Source: Hymenobacter terricola | Lineage (GTDB): Bacteria; Bacteroidota; Bacteroidia; Cytophagales; Hymenobacteraceae | DNA: 47,927 bases | Direction: 5' to 3' | Assembly (NCBI RefSeq): GCF_017921975.2 | Contig: NZ_JAGEMO020000067.1 | Coordinates: 1-47,927 of the forward strand | Shown here: positions 6,596-13,841 of the stretch, in pieces | Layout of the letters: each line of letters starts with the position of its first letter | Position numbering within the stretch: position 1 is the stretch's first letter | Position numbers and translations under genes: made by a program | Notes under the pieces: model-generated | What the model saw: only the letters and a program-made list of their open reading frames with translations | Told to the model about the DNA's origin: nothing | Database searches by the model: none

Positions 6596-9500
6596 CTACC
6601 GCATCAGTACCAGCTTGCCCCAGTCGTTCTTGAAGGCTTTGTCACCGCCCGTATCGCGGTGGCCGAACTGTCCGTTAGGGTCGTCGAGCGATACGCGGTA
6701 GAGGTAGGTGCCATTGGCCAGCCGGTCGCCGTAGCTATCGGTGCCGTCCCAGGCAAAGTCGGTAATGTTGTTGCCAATGTGCAGCGGCCCCAGCTCGTTC
6801 ATGAAAATCTCGCGCACCACCCGGCCGGTGAGGCTCATAATCTGAATTTTCATGTCGCGCGGCAGCTCCTGCCCCGTCACCGTGAACACGAAGCGCGCCT
6901 TATTGATAACCGGGTTTGGATACGGATACACGTTGGTGATTTTGGAAGCATTCACCACTTCAAACTTCACCTGAAACTCCTGCGAGCCCGCGTTGGCGTT
7001 GCTGGGGTCGCGGCCCTGCACCCGCAGCGTGTACACACCATCGCGCAGCGGCGCGCCCTGGTCGGGGTGGTATTCCAGCTTGGCCAGGCTGCCGTTGGTG
7101 GTGTTCACGCTAAACGTTACTTCCGGTCCGGTCACGTTCACCACGGTTGGTACCGTTTGGCCCGGCCGCAGCAGCGTCACGGTAAAGAACGAGGCATCGG
7201 TGATGTGGCGCAGCTTGTCTTCGTCGCTGAGCTGAATATTGATGACTGGAGCCGACGATACCAGTTCGCCGTTGAGGATGTGGCGGCCATCGAAGGCCAC
7301 GTCCAGGGTGGGCGGCACGTTGTTGTCAATCACCGAGAAGGCCGCCAGATTCAACTCGTTGTTGAACAGGTTCACTTCGGGCAGCGCGTGCGGCGTGGGA
7401 TTCACGGTAACCTTGGCGGTGAAGGTGCCAAAGTGCCCAACAAACGGCACCACCGCTCGAATGGTAATGGTGGAGTCGCCTTTGAGCTGGCGCGGAGCCG
7501 TCACCATCAGGCTGATGGGGGCCGTGCCCGGTAAGCCGCCCGTCACCTCTACTTTGGCCTTCAGCGGCGTGCCAAAATTGAACGGTGTTACGTTTTCGAA
7601 CACCACCGGAATGGTGAGCGAACCAGAAGTAGCGGCCTGCGCAGCCAGCGTGGCCGGGTCGTAAGCCGTGCTGGGAACTACCTGGTCGCGGCGCACCACG
7701 CCCTCGGGCACGCCTTGGTAGGTAATGAACCACTCTTTTAGCTGGGGAGCCGTCCGGTTCAGCGAGTCCTTCATGGCCAGCTCCAGCTGCAGGTACGGGT
7801 AGCGCACCGCCGACACCGTGCTCAGCGAAAAGCCGCCGCGCTGGGGCGAAGCCGCCGGCACGTTGGCATAGAGCACCGTGGCGTTGTTCAGCGTGTCGAT
7901 GCCGATAACCTTGAGCGTGTAGCTGCTGGTAGCGCCCGGCTCGCGCTGAATCCAATCGTAGAGCTTCTCCCAGCTCTGGGCCGGGCCGATGCGCGTGGAG
8001 GTAATAGTGCCGCGGATGGCCTGGGTGCGCAGCGTATCGTTCAGGGTGATGGTTTGCGCGTAGCGGGGCACCGGCGGCGTGGCCGTGGGGCCAGCCTCGT
8101 GCAGCAGGCGGCCGCCGCTGGCGCGTTTCTGCGCCAGCAGGGCAAATGGGTCGCCATTTTGCAGCTGGTTCACCAGCACCGACCCGAGCAGGGTGCTAAA
8201 GGACGTCCGCACCGTGGTCAGGCTGGGCCAGCGCAGCCGGTTCATGCTGATGATGGCCACGTAGCTGCCGTCGGGCACCGCCGCCAGGAAAGTAGTGAGC
8301 TGGGTCTGGCGCGTGGCACTGTTATTCAGGGTATTCAGGGTATCGGCCGCGTTGCCAGCGGCAGGGTTAGTCCCAAAGATGTAAAACTGCTGCGGGGCCA
8401 ATCCGCACACGCTGGGCGCGGGCAGGCCGGTGATGGGCTGCAGGGTGCGCTGGTCGTACACGGCAATCAGCAGGTTGGGGGCGTTGCCGGCGCAGTTGGC
8501 CACCGTGGGCGGCACCAACGGATTGGCGATAATACCCAGGCCCACCGCGTTGCTAAACGTGGGGGCCGCGCCGGGTAGCCCGCCGCCGGCTGTGGTCAGA
8601 ATAAGCGGCTTGTTTTCGGTGCTGAAATCCCAGCGGCCGGAGGGGATGGCTACTTCCACGCCCGTGCGCTGGTCGCGCCGGAACTGGGCGTAGTGGCTTT
8701 GCGACCACCCGCCCGCCGTGCGGCCCTGAATTATCCGAAACGAGCTAACCACCCAGTTGGGGTCTTCGGGCGGGACGGAGGTCTGGAAGCGCACCCGCCA
8801 GTACCACACCGTGCTGTCGCGGCCGGTGCTGGGCAGCGTGGGCCGCCAGCTGGGCGTGAGCGTGGCCGTAATCGGCCCCGAAGCACGTTTCAGCACGCTG
8901 TTGAAGGCCGTGGTGGTGTCCACTTCAAACTCGTACACGCGCTGCGGGCCGTTTGGATCGTTGGTTTGGGCCACCAAGCGGGGCTGGTTGTTGCCGACAA
9001 TGGCAAACTCCGTGGGGTTGAGTACGGTGAGGCCTCCGCGCAGAAACGTGAAATTGGTTTGGGCCACGTTGTTGGTTTCGTCGCTCTCGTCTACCTGGTT
9101 GAGGTAGTCCAGCTCCACCCGAAACGTGTTGTTGCCAAACACATTCGTCCCGGCCGGGTTGGGCAGTACCACTGTGTAGGTGGCGCTCCCCTGCAGGCCC
9201 TGCGGAAAGCTGTAGGTGGTAGCGACGTTGGCTGGCGTCGGGGGAAAAGCCGGGTCAAATATCCGGGTGACCCGGATGGTAACGGGCTCCGTGGTCACCT
9301 TGCCGGGATTGGTCACCCCAATGTTGAGCAGAAAACTGCTGGCTGCGGCATTCACAGCTGTCTGTCCCGCCGCCAGGTTGGGACTAATGGACAGGGTCGC
9401 GCTGCTGACCTGGAAATCGGGCTTGGGTGGCGCGTAGAGTGCAATGGTGGGGTCGCCGTGCCAGATGGTGCTCAGCAGCTGCTCCGTTGCAATAATATCG

Positions 9501-11818
9501 TTGTTGGCCGGTGAGAATAAGCCGTTGCGCAACTGTAGGCGGCGCACGGTTTCGTTGTATACCGCCGTAATGGGCTTGCCGTACCAGCTGGGGTCGTTGA
9601 AGAGCAGCTTGTATATCGTGTCCTGAGCCGGGTCCAGGTAGCCCTCAAATCCAAACCCGTATTGGCCCATGCCGCCAATGGCGCCTTTGCCGGGTGCAAA
9701 CAGCCAGTTTTCAAAGAAAAGGCCAGATGCAACGGTAAAAAGGTGAGCCGCCGCACAGTTATTGTACATCAGCACCGGGTATTTGCCCGCATTATTGTAG
9801 CCCAGCCGGGTATCGTTGACATCGCCAATATCCAGCGAAAAAGCCGTATTGGAACCGTGCCCCAAAAAGCTAATGAGTGACAACCCATTATTTAAGTACT
9901 GGCTGATGTTGGCATTTACTATCAGCTGCGAGCCGGTGGTAGTGGTCCGTTCAATGGTTGCCACCACTTTACCACCAAACAAGGGTTGCTCCACCCGCTG
10001 CTTGTACTTGTTCATATTATTGCGAAAACTCACGAATTCACTCGCGTCCTCGCCGCCCACCAGGTGCAGCACGTTTTTACGCCACGGCGTATTTTGGTCG
10101 TTGCGCAGCAAGTCATGCTGGCGCAGCTTGGCTAAGTAAGCCAGTACCTGGGCCGGGGTAGTTGCTGTGAGACGGCCGGTATTGAGCCGGGCCGTAAAAT
10201 CGTTGTTGGCAAAATCGGCAGTCAGCATATTATCTGATACCGAGCGGGAACTGGTCGGGACCAAATCCATGAGCGGGTTGCCGGTCCGGTACTGCCCGCC
10301 GCCTTCGCTGGGCACGATGCCTTTGCCAAGCAGCAACAGAAAGCGGTTGGTCGCATTGGGCGTAGCCGCGGCCAGCCACCGGGTAAAATGCCGCATGGCC
10401 AGCCACGAATGGTCACCATAAAAGAACTGGTCGTATAGCTGCCCCGTCGTAACCATCAGCGTATCATAGCGCCCGCCCGCCGCCGAGGCCCGATAATTAC
10501 AATACTCCCGCGCCGCGTTGGCGATACCCGTCGCCGGGTCGCGCTGCATCAGCAGCGGGTGCGTGATGATGACGAACGTGGGCACGGCTGGGTTGATGGT
10601 GCGGAAGTACACCCGCTTGGCCCGCACCGGCGGCACGGCCGGGAAAGCTTCGTCGGCCAGCAGAAGGCGGTGGGTGGCACTGGCGTTGGCATTTGGGAAC
10701 ACAAACCGGCGCGCCGCGGAGCTGCCCGCGGTGCTCACGATGCGCTGCACATTGTACAGGTCGTGCACATCAAAGCCTACCGCGGTAGCCGGGATAGAAT
10801 CTGCGGCAAACTCATACGTAGCCGGACCGGCCAGCAGCGAGTCATTTTGAAATTCAACGCTGTGACGGTTGGCGAACCAGCGGTTCAGCTGCGGCACGAC
10901 GAGGCGGATGTAGCTGGAATAATACGTGTCCCCGGCCGTGGCAGACGCATCCAGCCGGGTGCGGATGGTGGCCCGGCCCGCACTGCTGACGTCGGAACGT
11001 AAAAACTGAAAGGTCTGCCGCATCCGGCGGCGCCCCGTCCATCGCATCACGCCCAGGCTGCGCGACACGCCGGCCGGCGTCACGGCCATTACTTCCACCG
11101 CGTGGGGGCCGTCGCTAAAGCCGTACATTACCACTTCCACCTGAGGCGCGGGGCCGGTTGTGGCTACGTTTCGAATCAGCGAATCGGAGGGGGCATAGGG
11201 CGCCGCAGTGTTTCCCAGACCAAAGTAACCCTCCGCCGGTTCCACCCACGGCAAGTAGCTGAACTGCACAAGCGGATAATCGGCATAGGACCCGACTTTC
11301 AGGTTCAGCTGGCTGCTGAGCCGATGCGGGTGCACCGCGCCACCCGCTGCCACGGGCTGGCTCATGGCGCGGCCGGGCCGGGCGGCGCTCCAGGTAATGA
11401 AGTAGCTGGCCGTATCGGTATAAAAATTATAATAGGAATTTGGCTGGTCGGCCGCCTGCTTGTACAGCTCCACGTCCAGCCGGGCATCGTTGTGCACGGC
11501 GTAAAACTCGATGAACGTCGTGGGGTCCAGCGTGGCGGCGTTGCCGCCCACGTAGCGGGCCATTTCGCGCCCACGCCGCCAGAGTTGCAACTGCGTGGGT
11601 GCCACTCCGGTAATTCCGGCCTGGGTCAGGTATTGGTAGTCAAGCTTGTAGAGCCCGTCTTTCAGAATTTTGACCTTGTAATACTGCTGGCCCGGCACAA
11701 TCCACTCGTTGCCCACGGGGCCCGATTGCGCCTGCGCCACGGCCCCGCTCAACAACATGCCCACCAACACCAACCATACCGCCCAACTCCTTTTTACCGG
11801 GGTGTAGTTTTTATGCAT
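6596..11818 (-). CDS. porU2: Putative T9SS sortase, PorU2-like C25 peptidase
   Basis: Gingipain-family (C25) cysteine peptidase that, by analogy with PorU, removes C-terminal sorting domains of T9SS cargo at the cell surface and attaches the protein to the outer membrane. 1740 residues, much longer than classical PorU (about 1100-1300), hence PorU2-like. Signal peptide: MHKNYTPVKRSWAVWLVLVG followed by an AQA cleavage site near 31. The catalytic dyad is visible: H654 in SFLGHGSN and C688 in YNNCAAAH. After the peptidase domain come a CARDB-like domain (about 800-915), further beta-sandwich regions, and a C-terminal FlgD-Ig-like segment (YPYPNPV, then FAWDGTDSYGDRLANGTYLYRV). It ends in LVLMR without a normal type A sorting domain. 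Second gene of an operon behind porV2 (59-bp gap), the pairing expected for sortase and shuttle protein. Confidence 0.85.
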   Translation of the reverse strand: MHKNYTPVKRSWAVWLVLVGMLLSGAVAQAQSGPVGNEWIVPGQQYYKVKILKDGLYKLDYQYLTQAGITGVAPTQLQLWRRGREMARYVGGNAATLDPTTFIEFYAVHNDARLDVELYKQAADQPNSYYNFYTDTASYFITWSAARPGRAMSQPVAAGGAVHPHRLSSQLNLKVGSYADYPLVQFSYLPWVEPAEGYFGLGNTAAPYAPSDSLIRNVATTGPAPQVEVVMYGFSDGPHAVEVMAVTPAGVSRSLGVMRWTGRRRMRQTFQFLRSDVSSAGRATIRTRLDASATAGDTYYSSYIRLVVPQLNRWFANRHSVEFQNDSLLAGPATYEFAADSIPATAVGFDVHDLYNVQRIVSTAGSSAARRFVFPNANASATHRLLLADEAFPAVPPVRAKRVYFRTINPAVPTFVIITHPLLMQRDPATGIANAAREYCNYRASAAGGRYDTLMVTTGQLYDQFFYGDHSWLAMRHFTRWLAAATPNATNRFLLLLGKGIVPSEGGGQYRTGNPLMDLVPTSSRSVSDNMLTADFANNDFTARLNTGRLTATTPAQVLAYLAKLRQHDLLRNDQNTPWRKNVLHLVGGEDASEFVSFRNNMNKYKQRVEQPLFGGKVVATIERTTTTGSQLIVNANISQYLNNGLSLISFLGHGSNTAFSLDIGDVNDTRLGYNNAGKYPVLMYNNCAAAHLFTVASGLFFENWLFAPGKGAIGGMGQYGFGFEGYLDPAQDTIYKLLFNDPSWYGKPITAVYNETVRRLQLRNGLFSPANNDIIATEQLLSTIWHGDPTIALYAPPKPDFQVSSATLSISPNLAAGQTAVNAAASSFLLNIGVTNPGKVTTEPVTIRVTRIFDPAFPPTPANVATTYSFPQGLQGSATYTVVLPNPAGTNVFGNNTFRVELDYLNQVDESDETNNVAQTNFTFLRGGLTVLNPTEFAIVGNNQPRLVAQTNDPNGPQRVYEFEVDTTTAFNSVLKRASGPITATLTPSWRPTLPSTGRDSTVWYWRVRFQTSVPPEDPNWVVSSFRIIQGRTAGGWSQSHYAQFRRDQRTGVEVAIPSGRWDFSTENKPLILTTAGGGLPGAAPTFSNAVGLGIIANPLVPPTVANCAGNAPNLLIAVYDQRTLQPITGLPAPSVCGLAPQQFYIFGTNPAAGNAADTLNTLNNSATRQTQLTTFLAAVPDGSYVAIISMNRLRWPSLTTVRTSFSTLLGSVLVNQLQNGDPFALLAQKRASGGRLLHEAGPTATPPVPRYAQTITLNDTLRTQAIRGTITSTRIGPAQSWEKLYDWIQREPGATSSYTLKVIGIDTLNNATVLYANVPAASPQRGGFSLSTVSAVRYPYLQLELAMKDSLNRTAPQLKEWFITYQGVPEGVVRRDQVVPSTAYDPATLAAQAATSGSLTIPVVFENVTPFNFGTPLKAKVEVTGGLPGTAPISLMVTAPRQLKGDSTITIRAVVPFVGHFGTFTAKVTVNPTPHALPEVNLFNNELNLAAFSVIDNNVPPTLDVAFDGRHILNGELVSSAPVINIQLSDEDKLRHITDASFFTVTLLRPGQTVPTVVNVTGPEVTFSVNTTNGSLAKLEYHPDQGAPLRDGVYTLRVQGRDPSNANAGSQEFQVKFEVVNASKITNVYPYPNPVINKARFVFTVTGQELPRDMKIQIMSLTGRVVREIFMNELGPLHIGNNITDFAWDGTDSYGDRLANGTYLYRVSLDDPNGQFGHRDTGGDKAFKNDWGKLVLMR

Positions 11819-11877
11819 AATATTCTAATTTTTCAATTCCTAAATACCCGATACTGTACGCAAAAACATTTGTTGCC

Positions 11878-13017
11878 TTATTTAAATCCGTAACCCAGCG
11901 ACACAATCAACGAATTGGTTTGCGAGGTGCTGCCCAGCTTTTCGACGGCCAGCCGCGACAGTGCCAGGTCGATGCGCAGGCCGCTTACGGCCACCCCCGC
12001 ACCCAGGCTGTACTGGCCTTTCCAGCTGCTGTTATAGGTGCCGTTGGCGTTGGGGGCAAAGTCCTGAATCTTCTGGTAGTTGCCGGCCCCGCCGCGCAGG
12101 AACACAAGGTTTTTGTAGCCCAGCTCCACGCCGAGGCGCGGGTCCACACTCACGATTTTAGTGGAAATGGGGGTACCGCGCTGGCCGTCGGTGGTGGCTT
12201 CGAGGTCGACGGCCACCAGGGCCGTAAATTCCTTGCGTAGGCCAATGTCGAAGCGGCGGCCGGCGCCCAGCACGAAGCGCGGCAGCGTGATTTCGGCGCT
12301 ATTGGTTGGGATGGCGTCGCCGTTATTGGCCACGGTGCTGTTGATGCCCTTCAGGTACTCGTCGGAGTTGATGGTCCACTGCGTGAAGGTGGTGGTAATA
12401 TCGCGGGCCATGAGGGCTAGGTTCCAGCCCTTGTGGTTGTACTGCACCCCGGCGTCAATCCCAAAGCCGTAGCCGTGGGCAAATTTCCCGATGTTACGGT
12501 AGATAATTTTGGCGTTGGCGCCCACGCTCAGGCCTTCCACCTTATCAATCTTGCGGGCGTAGGACAGCAATAGGGCGTAGTCGGCCACCGAGAAATATTC
12601 AATCTTGCTGTAGTCGACGTAGCCGTATTCGTTGATTAGGTTGCGGGTATCGGCAATGTTGTCGACGCCCAGGCGCATCACGCTCACTCCAATGTCGCTT
12701 TTGTCGTCGAGCGGCATCGAGAAAGCGGCATAGTCGTTTTTCACCACGCCCGAGAACAGCTCGGAGTGCATCAGCACGCCATCATACTTGTGGGTTTGGT
12801 TGGTGAGGCCAGCCGGGTTCCAATAGCCGGCAGTGGCGTTGTCGGCCAAGCTCACCTGCACTTTGCCCATACCAAGAGCCCGGGCGCCCACGCCAATGTT
12901 CAGAAATTCGTTGCTGTACTTGGGGGTTTTGGTAGACTGCGCGGCGGCCGGCAAGGCCGTTGCAGCCGCTGCACCCACGAGAAGCAGCCCACGGGCAGCA
13001 GAGGAGAATTGGGACAT
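11878..13017 (-). CDS. porV2: PorV/PorV2-like T9SS outer-membrane shuttle protein
   Basis: FadL-fold outer-membrane beta-barrel of the PorV/PorQ family. PorV collects cargo from the secretion channel and delivers it to the sortase. 379 residues from the ATG at 13017, which gives a clean signal peptide (MSQFSSAARGLLLVGAAAAT, then ALPAAAQ); a longer TTG-started frame to 13056 adds a stretch with no family support. Family landmarks: FLNIGVGARALGMG at the mature N-terminus, the NATAGYWNPAGL motif, and a C-terminal strand ending SLGYGFK, with aromatic last residue minus one as in barrel proteins. It sits directly upstream of the PorU2-like sortase, so the two probably work as a pair. Whether it is canonical PorV or the PorV2 paralogue depends on finding other copies elsewhere in the genome. 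Confidence 0.85.
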   Translation of the reverse strand: MSQFSSAARGLLLVGAAAATALPAAAQSTKTPKYSNEFLNIGVGARALGMGKVQVSLADNATAGYWNPAGLTNQTHKYDGVLMHSELFSGVVKNDYAAFSMPLDDKSDIGVSVMRLGVDNIADTRNLINEYGYVDYSKIEYFSVADYALLLSYARKIDKVEGLSVGANAKIIYRNIGKFAHGYGFGIDAGVQYNHKGWNLALMARDITTTFTQWTINSDEYLKGINSTVANNGDAIPTNSAEITLPRFVLGAGRRFDIGLRKEFTALVAVDLEATTDGQRGTPISTKIVSVDPRLGVELGYKNLVFLRGGAGNYQKIQDFAPNANGTYNSSWKGQYSLGAGVAVSGLRIDLALSRLAVEKLGSTSQTNSLIVSLGYGFK

Positions 13018-13362
13018 AGAAAGAGAACGGGTAAAGTTTGCGCGGACGGAACGCAAGTTACTTCATTATAGTGCGTCCGGGCCCACCAATTTCGGGCCAA
13101 TCGTGCGGTTTGGCCGGAGGACAAGGCCAAATACTCGCTGAATGCTCCGCCGCCATCCCGGCACTTAGTGGCGGCCCGCTCCACCCAATCGCCAGGCAGC
13201 GGCCGCAACTATCCGCTTGAGGCGTGGGCAAACGCCCGCAAACCAGCCAGTAGCAACAGCCAAAACATGGGCAAATGATTTTATCGCAAAAAATTTTCTC
13301 CTTGATTATCAACGAGAATAATATTATTTTTTTCGATATGAGTGAATTATTTATCCAGTACC

Positions 13363-13392
13363 TTGCGTTACAAAGTACCTACCATACATTTG
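13363..13392 (+). promoter_or_regulatory. padR promoter (Bacteroidota sigma-ABfr type)
   Basis: TTG at 13363-13365 and TACATTTG at 13385-13392 are spaced 19 nt, matching the Bacteroidota -33/-7 consensus (TTG, about 19-20 nt, TAnnTTTG) exactly. The start would be near 13398, giving a leader of about 30 nt to the padR ATG at 13428. Confidence 0.75.
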
Positions 13393-13394
13393 TA
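13369..13394. promoter_or_regulatory. Candidate PadR operator overlapping the promoter
   Basis: Inverted repeat TACAAA (13369-13374), 14 nt, TTTGTA (13389-13394). It lies between and over the -33 and -7 elements, where a bound dimer would block RNA polymerase. PadR proteins commonly autoregulate through such dyads; direct binding here is inferred. Confidence 0.55.
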
Positions 13395-13427
13395 CTGTTC
13401 GTCACCCACTAGTCATCCAACTCGCCC

Positions 13428-13775
13428 ATGAAACTCGAGAACACCCAGGTTCAGATGCGCAAGGGAATCCTTGAGTTCTGCATCCTGGAAATAATCGCCC
13501 GCGGCGAAGCCTACGCCTCCGACATGCTGGAGGAGCTGACTTCGGCCCGCATGATAGTGGTGGAGGGCACGCTCTACCCGCTGCTCACCCGCCTCAAAAA
13601 CGCCGCGCTGCTGGACTATGTCTGGAAGGAAAGCAGCAGCGGCCCGCCTCGCAAATACTACACCCTGACCGACGCCGGCCGCCAGTTTCTGGGCGAGCTG
13701 CGCGACACTTGGGAGGAAATGGCCACCTCAGTGGGCATCATCCGCCACAGCCGGCCGCCGGGTGACAGTCGCTAG
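13428..13775 (+). CDS. PadR family transcriptional regulator
   Basis: Winged-helix DNA-binding repressor, 115 residues, short PadR subfamily type (PadR-s2-like). The N-terminal helix MKLENTQVQMRKGILEFCIL leads into the winged helix: EAYASDMLEEL, the recognition helix region VVEGTLYPLLTRLKNAALL (about 45-63), and the wing with PPRKYYTLTDAGRQFL (about 83-98). A short C-terminal helix for dimerisation follows. It sits 66 bp upstream of, and probably in one transcript with, the PspC/DUF2807 gene, a pairing often seen in Bacteroidota and pointing to control of an envelope-stress-like membrane protein. Its promoter contains a TACAAA/TTTGTA dyad suggesting autoregulation. The effector is unknown. 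Confidence 0.93.
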   Translation: MKLENTQVQMRKGILEFCILEIIARGEAYASDMLEELTSARMIVVEGTLYPLLTRLKNAALLDYVWKESSSGPPRKYYTLTDAGRQFLGELRDTWEEMATSVGIIRHSRPPGDSR

Positions 13776-13841
13776 TCGCACCGCCCTTTCTTTTCTGCTT
13801 CACTCACCAGCATTCAATCGGCCCGTTCGGCCTTCTTTCAC

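Larger units (their letters stand above)
13018..13427. other. Divergent intergenic region porV2/padR
   Basis: 410 bp without a supported gene. The left part is GC-rich with short CGGCC-type inverted repeats; the right part (13270-13400) is AT-rich and holds the padR promoter and its operator-like repeat. No exact TAnnTTTG was found for porV2 on the minus strand. Confidence 0.6.
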
